A DNA stretch of 12,390 bases from JBFKOL01 sp041628815 (GTDB lineage: Bacteria > Bacteroidota > Bacteroidia > Chitinophagales > Saprospiraceae), in the NCBI GenBank assembly GCA_041628815.1, contig JBFKOL010000103.1:1-12390 (forward strand), in the 5' to 3' direction. Positions 1-6,842 of the stretch are shown here, piece by piece. The notes beneath the pieces were generated by a model. That model was not told the origin of the DNA, did no database searches, and saw only the letters and a list, made by a program, of their open reading frames with translations. The position numbers and the translations under genes are program-made. Position 1 is the stretch's first letter, and each line of letters opens with the position of its first letter.

Positions 1-176
1 GCACACGGTCGCCCTACATTTCTGACGATGATATGGACAGTATCAAATCCATTTTTGCCAATGTTCATAGGGTGGATATGGATGCCGGACATTGGATTCA
101 TGCAGAAAAACCCGATGAGTTGTTGCAAACAATTAAGAGGTTTCTACATTATTCCGTCGACGAATTCGTTACTTAA
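1..176 (+). CDS. Alpha/beta fold hydrolase, C-terminal fragment
   Basis: Only the last 57 or so codons are present; the frame is open to the left edge and stops with TAA at 174-176. The readable protein begins TRSPYIS, followed by an acidic stretch, then VDMDAGHWIHAEKPDELL. This matches the C-terminus of YbfF-like alpha/beta hydrolases, where the His of 'GHWIHAEKP' is the catalytic-triad histidine and the preceding SPYIS segment follows the strand bearing the acidic residue. The nucleophile serine lies outside the window. The substrate cannot be inferred; family members are broad esterases. The stop is 21 bases before the S41 peptidase gene in the same direction, so co-transcription is possible. 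Confidence 0.8.
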   Translation, partial: TRSPYISDDDMDSIKSIFANVHRVDMDAGHWIHAEKPDELLQTIKRFLHYSVDEFVT

Positions 177-197
177 AACACAAGAACTTTACCATCG

Positions 198-1835
198 ATG
201 AAAATGACCAGTCGTAAAAAATCGATTCTCATACCCCTGGTATTGGTGACATCCATTATTCTCACCAGTGCGTTCCAGGTCAACAACAAATATTTCGAAA
301 TCGCCAGGAACCTGGAGATTTTCACCAACATCTACAAGGAACTCAATACGCATTATGTGGATGATCTCGATCCCAATCAGTTGATGCGTTCAGGGATTGA
401 CGCCATGATGAACAGCCTGGACCCCTACACGGTTTTTTATTCAGAAGCACAGGTGGAGAGTTACAGGATTTCCACCGAAGACAGGTACAACGGCCTGGGA
501 GCCGATATGAAGTACATTGATGGTAAAGTGACTGTTACGGAGATTTTCGAGGGTGGTGCTGCCCAGAAGGCGGGACTCAAGGTAGGCGACCAGATCGTTC
601 GCATTAGTGGGGAGTCGTCTGAAGGACGCAGCCTGGAAGAGGTACTACAGTTTGTGCGAGGTTATCCAGGTACCACACTTAAACTTAGCACATTCAGGCC
701 GCTCGAAGAAAAGACCTACGATTTTACTCTGACGAGATCCACCGTGGAGATTCCCAATGTACCATATTCGGGTATGGTATCAGATAACGTAGGTTATATT
801 GCATTGACGACTTTTACACCCAATGCCGGAAAGAACATCGCTGCCGCATTACGTACACTTCGGGATGAAAATGATTTGCAAGGTCTTGTCCTTGACCTCA
901 GAGACAATGGCGGAGGTCTCCTGAGTGAGGCAGTGGATATTCTTGGCATTTTTCTCGACCAGGGTTCACTCGTTGTATCCACCAAGGGCAAAGTCAGGGA
1001 TAGGGATCAAAATTATCGCACGAGACGAATGCCGATCGACACTGAACTACCACTGGTTGTGCTGGTCAACAAGTATTCCGCCTCTGCTTCTGAAATTGTA
1101 TCCGGTGCCATCCAAGATTATGACCGCGGGGTCATTGCCGGCCAACGCACTTATGGTAAAGGTCTTGTACAGAATCACCATGAAGTAGGATACAACAGCA
1201 GGATTAAAGTGACCACCTCCAAATACTACATTCCCTCGGGCAGGTGCATTCAAAGTGTGGAATATGAAAATGGTGAGCCCAAAGATATCGAGGATATCAA
1301 AAGAGAAGTGTTTAAAACTCAAAACGGGAGACCTGTTCTTGACGGTGGCGGTGTTACCCCGGATCTTAAACTGGTAAAACCTGATTTGCCCGAAATCATA
1401 AAAGCTCTTGAAGAAGGCAACTGGCTCTTCAAATATGCCAATCACTATGTCCACCACAACAAGGCCGTTGAATCTCTTGAAGAGTTCTCGTACAATTCCT
1501 TTGAAGATTTTGTTGGCTTTCTTGAAAAAGCAGGATTTGTATACCAAACCGGTCTCGAAAAAAGTATTGAAGAGATCCTGAGGTCCTCCGAAAACGAGCA
1601 CTTTGAATCGGTGCAAAATGAGCTTAAAGGAATTCAACAAAAATTGGCTAAGGTCAAATCAGATGACCTCGAGCAGCATAGGGGGTTGATCACTGAAATG
1701 ATTGAAGAAGAATTGGTGAAACGCTACTTCTTCCAGGAGGGCAAGACTCGATATAACCTAAACAAAGATGCCGAAATCGAAGAAGCCATTCAGCTGCTCA
1801 CCGATGCCACACGCTATCGCGGAATCATTTCTTAG
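198..1835 (+). CDS. S41 family C-terminal processing peptidase (CtpA-type)
   Basis: This is a 545-residue serine protease acting on the envelope side of the inner membrane. Residues about 8-27 are a hydrophobic signal peptide or anchor after a Lys/Arg-rich start. A helical segment with the family motif SLDPYTVFY follows. A PDZ domain spans about 95-175 (GGAAQKAGLKVGDQIVRISG), and the S41 core about 185-370. The catalytic pair is intact: Ser296 in YSASASE and Lys321 in TYGKGLVQ, 25 residues apart as in CtpB-type enzymes. DLRDNGGG near residues 235-242 is also a family hallmark. The tail from about 390 to 545 is a charged, probably helical or coiled-coil extension, as often found in Bacteroidota homologues. 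An alternative ATG lies two codons downstream at 204. The gene is followed three bases later by tsaB, suggesting one transcript. The natural substrate is unknown. Confidence 0.93.
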   Translation: MKMTSRKKSILIPLVLVTSIILTSAFQVNNKYFEIARNLEIFTNIYKELNTHYVDDLDPNQLMRSGIDAMMNSLDPYTVFYSEAQVESYRISTEDRYNGLGADMKYIDGKVTVTEIFEGGAAQKAGLKVGDQIVRISGESSEGRSLEEVLQFVRGYPGTTLKLSTFRPLEEKTYDFTLTRSTVEIPNVPYSGMVSDNVGYIALTTFTPNAGKNIAAALRTLRDENDLQGLVLDLRDNGGGLLSEAVDILGIFLDQGSLVVSTKGKVRDRDQNYRTRRMPIDTELPLVVLVNKYSASASEIVSGAIQDYDRGVIAGQRTYGKGLVQNHHEVGYNSRIKVTTSKYYIPSGRCIQSVEYENGEPKDIEDIKREVFKTQNGRPVLDGGGVTPDLKLVKPDLPEIIKALEEGNWLFKYANHYVHHNKAVESLEEFSYNSFEDFVGFLEKAGFVYQTGLEKSIEEILRSSENEHFESVQNELKGIQQKLAKVKSDDLEQHRGLITEMIEEELVKRYFFQEGKTRYNLNKDAEIEEAIQLLTDATRYRGIIS

Positions 1836-1838
1836 CCT

Positions 1839-2525
1839 ATGGCCTACATTTTGTGCATAGAGTCCGCCACGGATGTTTGTTCTGTCGCCATCGGCTACAA
1901 TGGCGAGCTTGCTGCGGTGGAAACCATCCCTACCGGCCGGCGACACAGTGCCATGTTAACTACCCTGGTACAATCCTGCCTCGATAAAACGGGCATACAT
2001 CTTTCGAAGTTGTCAGCTGTTGCTATCAGCAATGGTCCCGGGTCGTACACTGGATTAAGGGTCGGCGCCTCTGTCGCCAAGGGGATCTGTTATGGCAACA
2101 ACATTCCTTTGATTGCCGTTCCAACCTTAAAATCACTCGCCTGGCGTCACCGGAATCTCAGTGCAGTGAAGTTGATGCCCATGATCGACGCCAGAAGGAT
2201 GGAGGTATATACGGCATTGTATGACCTCGACTTAAATGAAATAAGACCCGTGTTCAATCTTATCCTCACCGAACATGAACTTAGAAAGATTGTCGAGAAT
2301 ACGGGCCCCATTGTTACCTGTGGCAATGGTGCATTTAAATGTCGTGAGCATTTTGATTTTCTGAATAACCTGCTCTGTAAACCCGATCAATGCGATGCGG
2401 CACTTTTAACAGAATTGGCACATGAGAGATATATATTAAAAGACTTTGTTAGTACCGCTTATCATGCTCCATTCTATTTTAAAAAACCACACGTTACAAA
2501 AGGAAAATCGCTTTTTCTTTCGTAA
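1839..2525 (+). CDS. tsaB: tRNA threonylcarbamoyladenosine biosynthesis protein TsaB
   Basis: TsaB is the inactive ASKHA-fold partner that binds TsaD, and with TsaE and TsaC makes N6-threonylcarbamoyladenosine at position 37 of ANN-decoding tRNAs in the cytoplasm. The 228-residue length is normal. The N-terminus (MAYILCIESATDVCSVA) is the usual first ASKHA strand pair. The family signature SNGPGSYTGLRVG is at residues 64-76, followed by the expected helix and IPLIAVPTLKSLA. A His in GRRHSAML (about residue 36) matches the conserved position. The C-terminal half is more divergent, as is normal for TsaB. The ATG follows the S41 stop by three bases. The other complex genes are not in the window. 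Confidence 0.93.
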   Translation: MAYILCIESATDVCSVAIGYNGELAAVETIPTGRRHSAMLTTLVQSCLDKTGIHLSKLSAVAISNGPGSYTGLRVGASVAKGICYGNNIPLIAVPTLKSLAWRHRNLSAVKLMPMIDARRMEVYTALYDLDLNEIRPVFNLILTEHELRKIVENTGPIVTCGNGAFKCREHFDFLNNLLCKPDQCDAALLTELAHERYILKDFVSTAYHAPFYFKKPHVTKGKSLFLS

Positions 2526-2661
2526 AAAAAACTTTCACGAATTTTTTTGCGTTAGTTAAGTAGTTGTGTATCAGCTTAATTACAAATAATTATTTCTTTA
2601 ATATAAAACAGGTAAGCATTTCGGCATAGTGTTTGGTTTTTGTATGGTAAAAATCTCAAAT

Positions 2662-2679
2662 CTGTTAAAACCTGTTAAA
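2662..2679 (+). repeat. Tandem CTGTTAAA direct repeat at ArsR start
   Basis: CTGTTAAA occurs at 2662-2669 and again at 2672-2679, a period of 10 bases, ending on the A of the start codon of the first ArsR-type gene. A related inverted copy (AACAGG, 2607-2612) lies about 60 bases upstream. The spacing of one helical turn would suit a regulator binding one DNA face, but function is inferred from position only. Confidence 0.35.
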
Positions 2680-3017
2680 TGAGAAGCAAAAAGAACGAAA
2701 CAGTTACCTTAAAAAAGGGGAGCAGCAATATCCACCTGGACTACACAGAGCTTCGTAAAGCAGTATTGGTGCTTAGGGCGGTTAACCACAAATTGCGCCA
2801 AAGAATTATTGACCTGCTGGAGTCCGGCGATACCATGACCGTCACAGACATTTACATCAAACTCAGACTCGAACAATCGGTGGCATCACAGCACCTTGCG
2901 ATCCTGAGAAGAGCGGGTGTAGTTTTGACCGAACGTCAGGGTAAGTTTATCTACTATTCCCTCAACACGGAAAGACTTAACCAAATTGCGAAACTCGTAA
3001 AAGATCTCGCCGGATAA
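2679..3017 (+). CDS. ArsR-type winged-helix transcriptional regulator (first of tandem pair)
   Basis: This 112-residue protein is a small winged-helix DNA-binding regulator. After a basic, variable first 25 residues comes the ArsR fold: LRAVNHKLRQRIIDLL (helix 1-2), VTDIYIKLRLEQSVASQHLAILRRAG (helix-turn-helix with the recognition helix at SQHLAIL), then the beta wing ERQGKFIYYSLN and a C-terminal helix. There is no cysteine anywhere, so it lacks the ELCVCDL-type site of arsenic/cadmium sensors and probably senses something else or works through protein contacts. It is preceded by a 153-base AT-rich intergenic region after tsaB and followed by a strong terminator, so it is probably monocistronic. 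It is clearly paralogous to the next gene (shared EQS-x-x-SQHL-x-ILR). Its target is unknown. Confidence 0.88.
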   Translation: MRSKKNETVTLKKGSSNIHLDYTELRKAVLVLRAVNHKLRQRIIDLLESGDTMTVTDIYIKLRLEQSVASQHLAILRRAGVVLTERQGKFIYYSLNTERLNQIAKLVKDLAG

Positions 3018-3030
3018 TACTCTACTTTAA

Positions 3031-3059
3031 GGAATATTCCTATATTACTGATATATAGG
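3031..3059. repeat. Overlapping AT-rich palindromes after first ArsR gene
   Basis: GGAATATTCC (3031-3040) is a perfect 10-base palindrome. It overlaps a second inverted repeat, CCTATAT (3039-3045) with ATATAGG (3053-3059), which has a 7-base loop. Both lie between the ArsR stop and its terminator. They could form a weak RNA hairpin or be a protein binding site; at this AT content chance is a real alternative. Confidence 0.3.
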
Positions 3060-3095
3060 CTGTTAGAGCGAATTTTCTAAGACGAGAGAATTGGC

Positions 3096-3139
3096 AAAAT
3101 CTAATCTGAATTTTTACTTTTCAGATTAGATTTTTTTTT
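3096..3139 (+). terminator. Rho-independent terminator after first ArsR gene
   Basis: A near-perfect inverted repeat has arms at about 3096-3110 (ending TAATCTGAA) and 3120-3134 (starting TTCAGATTA), with a 9-base loop and a run of nine T at 3131-3139. The stem is about 15 base pairs though AT-rich, and the T-run is ideal for plus-strand termination. It lies about 80 bases after the stop codon. The A-run before the left arm is short, so it is less likely to work in reverse. Confidence 0.85.
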
Positions 3140-3147
3140 AATATTTT

Positions 3148-3178
3148 TTTGTCAAACGAAAATTAATAGTCATATTTG
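3148..3178 (+). promoter_or_regulatory. Bacteroidota-type promoter for second ArsR gene
   Basis: TTTG at 3148-3151 is followed, after 19 bases, by CATATTTG at 3171-3178. This is one mismatch from the Bacteroidota -7 consensus TAnnTTTG. It predicts a start near 3185 and a short leader to the ATG at 3212. An AAGGAA at 3200-3205 could assist ribosome binding. It sits directly after the terminator T-run, which fits an independently transcribed second gene. Confidence 0.55.
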
Positions 3179-3211
3179 TCTTAAGGTCGAATAAGAAATA
3201 AGGAAACTCAG

Positions 3212-3523
3212 ATGAAAAAGACTAAGGTTATTTTTAGTAGCGACAAGCTACAATACTCGTGTAGTTTGATGCGCGCACTGGCCCACCCGCTACGTTTGAA
3301 GATACTGGAATTTATAGATAAGAATGGAACGACAAATGTCAACCGCATCTACAATACCCTCAAAATAGAACAATCGATTACCTCTCAACACCTTAAAATA
3401 CTGCGTCTTGCCGACGTAGTGAAAGCAAAACGAGACGGAAAACTTGTACATTACCAGATCAACTATCCCATCGTTGAAAGGGCACATTTTGCTGTGAAGA
3501 GTTTTTTGCAAAACGAAGCCTAG
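3212..3523 (+). CDS. ArsR-type winged-helix transcriptional regulator (second of tandem pair)
   Basis: This 103-residue protein has the same fold as its upstream neighbour: MRALAHPLRLKILEFI, then VNRIYNTLKIEQSITSQHLKILRLADVV (helix-turn-helix), then the wing KRDGKLVHYQIN and a final helix. LAHPLRLKIL is the textbook ArsR N-terminal helix motif. The single cysteine (SYSCSL equivalent, residue 17) is outside the usual metal-binding positions, so metal sensing is not indicated. It shares the recognition-helix segment EQS-x-x-SQHL with the first gene but the sequences are clearly diverged, implying an old duplication and perhaps overlapping operators. Its stop is three bases from the stop of lspA on the other strand. 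The regulon cannot be read from the window. Confidence 0.9.
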   Translation: MKKTKVIFSSDKLQYSCSLMRALAHPLRLKILEFIDKNGTTNVNRIYNTLKIEQSITSQHLKILRLADVVKAKRDGKLVHYQINYPIVERAHFAVKSFLQNEA

Positions 3524-3526
3524 TCA

Positions 3527-4249
3527 TCATTCCTCCCGTATGCCGCCGGATATATCTTCCGGTGTTTTGCTTTTATCTTTGGCTGAAGAGGCAAGAAAGT
3601 TTCTGTGGAACAACAGTATACTTACCACCCCAACTGATATGGCGCTGTCAGCAAGGTTAAAAACTGGTTTAAAAAATTCAAGTCGCTGACCCCCAAAAAA
3701 GGGTATCCATTCCGGTAAAATGGTGTCTATCAGAGGAAAATAGAACATATCTACTACTTTTCCGTATAGAAAAGGAGCATATCCACCTTCTTCAGGAAAC
3801 AATCGCGCAACTTCACCGTGATAGCTAGATTCTGAAAAAATCACCCCGTAAAATGCGCTGTCGATGATATTACCAAGTGCCCCAGCCAGGATCAAGGCAA
3901 AACTCACCAATAGTCCCAAGGATTCCCCCGCAATGATCAATGCCCTGATCAAATAAATGAGAAAGCCAACCATAACAAGCCTGAAAAGGCTTAGTAGCAG
4001 CTTGGCGGAATCAGGCGTTAACAACACACCCCGGCAATCACCGTTTTGTGTGAAACCGATGCACTTGTTGCCGAAGGTGATACCAAAAGCCATGCCTTCG
4101 TTTTCTACAAAGTGAATCCTCGCCCAGTCCAAACCCAGAATTTCAAATCCGGATCCATAGCTAAGATTGGTCTTGATGTAAAACTTCAACGACTGGTCCA
4201 ATATCAGCACCAACAAAACGATACCTGTAAGCAGATAAGTTCTCTTCAA
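3527..4249 (-). CDS. lspA: Lipoprotein signal peptidase (signal peptidase II)
   Basis: LspA is the inner-membrane aspartyl protease that removes the signal peptide from diacylglyceryl-modified prolipoproteins. The 240 residues are longer than the roughly 165 of E. coli LspA. Motifs are in order: LDQSLKFYI in TM1 (Asp18), FVENEGMAFG (Asn50), GNIIDS (Asp130) and FNLADSAI (Asp201). Asp130 and Asp201 are the predicted catalytic pair. The extra length sits mainly between them (about 135-195) and after about residue 58, as is usual in Bacteroidota homologues. No in-frame ATG exists near the N-terminus. The start is a TTG at 4247-4249, with an in-frame stop six codons upstream and a promoter candidate at the right distance. 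It lies 101 bases after the TraR/DksA-like gene, same strand. Confidence 0.95.
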   Translation of the reverse strand: MKRTYLLTGIVLLVLILDQSLKFYIKTNLSYGSGFEILGLDWARIHFVENEGMAFGITFGNKCIGFTQNGDCRGVLLTPDSAKLLLSLFRLVMVGFLIYLIRALIIAGESLGLLVSFALILAGALGNIIDSAFYGVIFSESSYHGEVARLFPEEGGYAPFLYGKVVDMFYFPLIDTILPEWIPFFGGQRLEFFKPVFNLADSAISVGVVSILLFHRNFLASSAKDKSKTPEDISGGIREE

Positions 4250-4284
4250 AATAGAAGATTGGATTTAACAAATTGCCGGGAGGG

Positions 4285-4316
4285 CAAAAGTATGATTAAT
4301 CGTTTAAGTTATTCAA
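4285..4316 (-). promoter_or_regulatory. Bacteroidota-type promoter for lspA
   Basis: Read on the minus strand, TTG (4316-4314) is followed after 21 bases by TACTTTTG (4292-4285), a perfect match to TAnnTTTG. The predicted start near 4278 gives a leader of about 28 bases to the TTG start codon of lspA. This supports that unusual start and suggests lspA can be expressed apart from the upstream TraR/DksA-like gene. Confidence 0.6.
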
Positions 4317-4350
4317 CCCGAAGACGTTTGAATTCTCAAAGGCGAAGATG

Positions 4351-4725
4351 TTATCTGCTTTGTTTGGCTTCGATACTAAGAGTAGCATGGGGCACAGCCT
4401 TAAGTCGCTCTTTAGAAATAAGCTTGCCCGTCACACGACAAATGCCATACACCTTGTTCTTGATGCGCATTTTAGCGTTGTCGAGATGCTCAATAAGCTT
4501 TCTTTGTCGCGAAGCAAGCGTATACAGTCTTTCGGTTTCTGCACTTGTCGTCCCATCGTCCAAATTTTTTTGTTTGGCATCAGAACTTTCTCCAAACTCC
4601 TTGATTTGCTCCATGTAGAAATTGAGCTGGTCATATGCCTTGGCTAATTTCTCATCAATGATGGCTTCAAATTCTTGTAATTCTTCATCAGAATACCTGG
4701 TCTTTTCCAATTCTCCTGCTTTCAT
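4351..4725 (-). CDS. TraR/DksA family protein with degenerate zinc finger
   Basis: This 124-residue protein has the DksA/TraR layout: a long coiled-coil region (about 12-90, DDGTTSAETERL in the middle) and a C-terminal zinc-finger-like module YGICRVTGKLISKERLKAVP. DksA-type proteins enter the RNA polymerase secondary channel and tune transcription with ppGpp. In the expected Cys4 pattern (C-x2-C-x17-C-x2-C) only Cys96 remains; the other three positions are Thr99, Ser117 and Ala120. The spacing is kept, so the fold probably persists without zinc. As far as I know, cysteine-poor versions of this family occur widely in Bacteroidota, often near lspA, so this is a lineage trait rather than decay. 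The DksA acidic tip motif is not clearly recognisable, so the exact regulatory role is unknown. Confidence 0.9.
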   Translation of the reverse strand: MKAGELEKTRYSDEELQEFEAIIDEKLAKAYDQLNFYMEQIKEFGESSDAKQKNLDDGTTSAETERLYTLASRQRKLIEHLDNAKMRIKNKVYGICRVTGKLISKERLKAVPHATLSIEAKQSR

Positions 4726-4777
4726 AATTTGACATGTGTTTTAATGATGGGGACAGTATTAATGATCTAAGAAAAGG

Positions 4778-4808
4778 CAAAAATACTACAATCCGCGTCA
4801 GAAATAAA
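4778..4808 (-). promoter_or_regulatory. Candidate promoter for TraR/DksA-like gene
   Basis: On the minus strand TATTTTTG (4785-4778) matches TAnnTTTG exactly. The upstream element is weak: TTTA at 4808-4805, with 19 bases between. The predicted start near 4771 gives a leader of about 46 bases. It is divergent from, and about 30 bases away from, the trhO promoter candidate. Confidence 0.45.
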
Positions 4809-4816
4809 CAGTTGCG

Positions 4817-4847
4817 TTGTATCGTATCAATTACACTGCTAATTTTG
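4817..4847 (+). promoter_or_regulatory. Bacteroidota-type promoter for trhO
   Basis: TTG at 4817-4819 and TAATTTTG at 4840-4847 (exact TAnnTTTG) are separated by 20 bases. A start near 4854 leaves only about 18-21 bases before the ATG codons at 4872 and 4875. This favours one of these ATGs over the upstream TTG at 4863. No Shine-Dalgarno sequence is visible. Confidence 0.6.
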
Positions 4848-4871
4848 TACCGTTTTTGAATTTTGAACCAG

Positions 4872-5927
4872 ATGATGGCAAAGAAATCTCTCTACAACAA
4901 GATTAATCGTCATGAGCTTAAAAAACGTCTTATAAAATCCGATGTTGAGAGGACGACCCTGTCTTTTTATAAATATGCATCGATTCAAAATCCATGTTTC
5001 TTCAGAAATCACTTATATGAACTTCTTTCGGACCTGGAAGTACTTGGCCGTATTTATGTTGCGAAAGAAGGCATCAATGCGCAGATTTCTGTGCCTGACG
5101 CAAGAATTGAGGCCTTAAAAATGGCTTTAAACGAAATCTCGTTTCTTCAAGAATGCAGGCTTAACATGGCCATCGAGGACGACGGTCGTTCCTTTTTCAA
5201 ACTGACCATCAAAGTGCGCGATAAAATAGTTGCCGATGGTTTGGGTAATGACGACCTCGACATGCGCAAAAATGCCCGCCACATCAATGCCCGTGAATTT
5301 AATAAGTTAGCCGATACTGAAGACATTATGGTCATAGATATGAGAAATCACTACGAAAGCGAAGTCGGTCATTTTGAAGGGGCAGTATGTCCGAATGTCG
5401 AAACTTTCAGGGAATCATTGCCCATCGTTGAAAAAATCCTCGATGCAAATAGGGATAAACAAATCATCATGTATTGTACAGGCGGGATCAGGTGCGAAAA
5501 GGCAACCGCATACTACATGCAAAAGGGTTATGACAACTTGCTACAACTCGACGGTGGAATCATAGAATATAGTCGTCAAACAAAAGAATTTGGATTGTCC
5601 AATAAATTCATTGGTAAGAACTTCGTTTTTGATGACAGGCTTGGAGAGCGCATCTCGAGTGAAATCATCGCCAAATGCCATCAATGTGGTTCTCCCAACG
5701 ATCATCATGTAAATTGTGCCAACGACGCCTGTCACCTGCTGTTCATACAATGCAATAAGTGCCGTGAAAAATACCAGGGTTGCTGTTCTGCGAAGTGCCA
5801 GGAATTCAACAGTTTGCCTGAGGAAAAGAGAAAAATTTTACGAAAACAAAAAGTCTTTAACGGCACAAGATTCGGGAAAGGCAGATACCGGGCACACCAA
5901 AAAAACAACAACGAACTAGTCAACTAA
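4872..5927 (+). CDS. trhO: tRNA uridine 5-oxyacetic-pathway hydroxylase TrhO (rhodanese family)
   Basis: TrhO (YceA) carries out oxygen-dependent 5-hydroxylation of U34 in tRNAs as the first step to cmo5U/mo5U-type wobble modifications. From ATG 4872 the protein is 351 residues, normal for the family. An N-terminal acylphosphatase-like domain contains LSFYKYASIQNP and GRIYVAKEGINAQIS. The rhodanese domain follows, with MRNHYESEVGHFEGAVCPN and the active-site loop YCTGGIRCEKA, where Cys202 is the predicted catalytic residue. The C-terminal part is cysteine-rich (CHQCG, CANDAC, CNKC, CC-x3-C), probably metal-binding, and ends with the family's basic tail. ATG 4875 is equally possible; a TTG at 4863 is less likely given the promoter position. 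It is followed 24 bases later by the DUF1080 gene, which may be read through. Confidence 0.93.
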   Translation: MMAKKSLYNKINRHELKKRLIKSDVERTTLSFYKYASIQNPCFFRNHLYELLSDLEVLGRIYVAKEGINAQISVPDARIEALKMALNEISFLQECRLNMAIEDDGRSFFKLTIKVRDKIVADGLGNDDLDMRKNARHINAREFNKLADTEDIMVIDMRNHYESEVGHFEGAVCPNVETFRESLPIVEKILDANRDKQIIMYCTGGIRCEKATAYYMQKGYDNLLQLDGGIIEYSRQTKEFGLSNKFIGKNFVFDDRLGERISSEIIAKCHQCGSPNDHHVNCANDACHLLFIQCNKCREKYQGCCSAKCQEFNSLPEEKRKILRKQKVFNGTRFGKGRYRAHQKNNNELVN

Positions 5928-5951
5928 AATCACAGTAAGAACGGTACGATC

Positions 5952-6842
5952 ATGAATGCTTATCCCTGCTTTTATTTGAAGAAAAATTTATTGTGCTCAA
6001 TATTATTGAGTCTTTTGGCATTTGACGGAATTGTTTTATTGTCAAATCTAACGGCACAGGAAGTGCCGCAGATCAACTGGGCGGAGCTTGCCAAGACCGA
6101 ACCTTGGAAAGCCTCCGAAAAATGGTCTCCGGTTCCTGAGAAAGTCGTTCCGGGAAACTATACGGCCCCACCTTCTGATGCAATCGTACTTTTTGATGGC
6201 AACGATCTGTCGAAATGGAGAAAACCCAGATACGATTATGGCGCCCGCATGGATCAGGTGGAAGCCATCGTAAAATTGAAGAGTCAGGATCTCGAGAACG
6301 ATCTGAGAAGTGATGCTGCGTGGTTGGTAAAGGATGGGGCCATGATCGTCGTTCCAGGAACAGGTGCTATAGAGACAGTCCAGGCGTTTGGTAGTGTTCA
6401 ACTGCACATAGAATGGTTAGCTCCGGCAGATACAGGAAAATCGGGCCAGGCATACAGCAACAGTGGTATCTTCCTGATGGGATTGTACGAAATCCAGGTA
6501 TTGAATTCTTATGAAAACGAGACCTATCCAAATGGGCAGGCAGGGTCTTTTTACAAACAACATATCCCATTGGTCAATGCATCCCGTCCCCCGGGAGAAT
6601 GGCAATCTTACGATATTGTATTTAATGCTCCTGAATTTGGAGAAGGCGGTGATATGGTAAAACCTGCTACTGCCACTGTTTTTCATAATGGCGTACTGAT
6701 CCAGAACAATGTTTCCTTGCTAGGCCCATGTATCTTCATCGGTGAACCTTACTATGTCCAGCACCCATCGAAAATGCCATTGCTATTGCAGGACCACAGC
6801 GATGCCGTAAGATTCAGGAATATCTGGATAAGAGAGCTCTGA
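5952..6842 (+). CDS. Secreted DUF1080 (3-keto-disaccharide hydrolase family) protein
   Basis: This 296-residue exported protein has a hydrophobic signal peptide at about 11-35 (likely cleavage near TAQ-EV). A proline-rich stretch follows, then one DUF1080 domain (PF06439, concanavalin/LamG-like fold) from about 78 to the end. Family features are IVLFDGNDLSKW, SNSGIFLMGLYEIQVLNSYEN, GEWQSYDIVFNAPEF and the ending LQDHSDAVRFRNIWIREL. Characterised relatives act on 3-keto-glycosides, but many members are unassigned and substrate cannot be read here. The core motif is clearly similar to the DUF1080 part of the gene at the right edge (SNSGIYFMSRYELQIRDSYED), so the window has two paralogous domains. 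It begins the exported-protein block and is 100 bases before the DUF3179 gene. Confidence 0.9.
   Translation: MNAYPCFYLKKNLLCSILLSLLAFDGIVLLSNLTAQEVPQINWAELAKTEPWKASEKWSPVPEKVVPGNYTAPPSDAIVLFDGNDLSKWRKPRYDYGARMDQVEAIVKLKSQDLENDLRSDAAWLVKDGAMIVVPGTGAIETVQAFGSVQLHIEWLAPADTGKSGQAYSNSGIFLMGLYEIQVLNSYENETYPNGQAGSFYKQHIPLVNASRPPGEWQSYDIVFNAPEFGEGGDMVKPATATVFHNGVLIQNNVSLLGPCIFIGEPYYVQHPSKMPLLLQDHSDAVRFRNIWIREL

Noticed and set aside
1047..1640. Antisense 197-codon open frame inside the S41 peptidase gene
   Set aside because: It lies wholly opposite a gene with clear catalytic motifs, has no recognisable domain, and its start is poorly placed; a coding shadow.
2516..2549. Possible terminator overlapping the tsaB stop (TTCGT/ACGAA followed by T7)
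   Set aside because: The stem is only five base pairs with a 13-base loop in an A/T-rich stretch; too weak to call.
4046..4618. 190-codon plus-strand frame running opposite the lspA start and the TraR/DksA-like gene
   Set aside because: It covers the lspA promoter and two well-supported minus-strand genes, and its translation has no family-like pattern.
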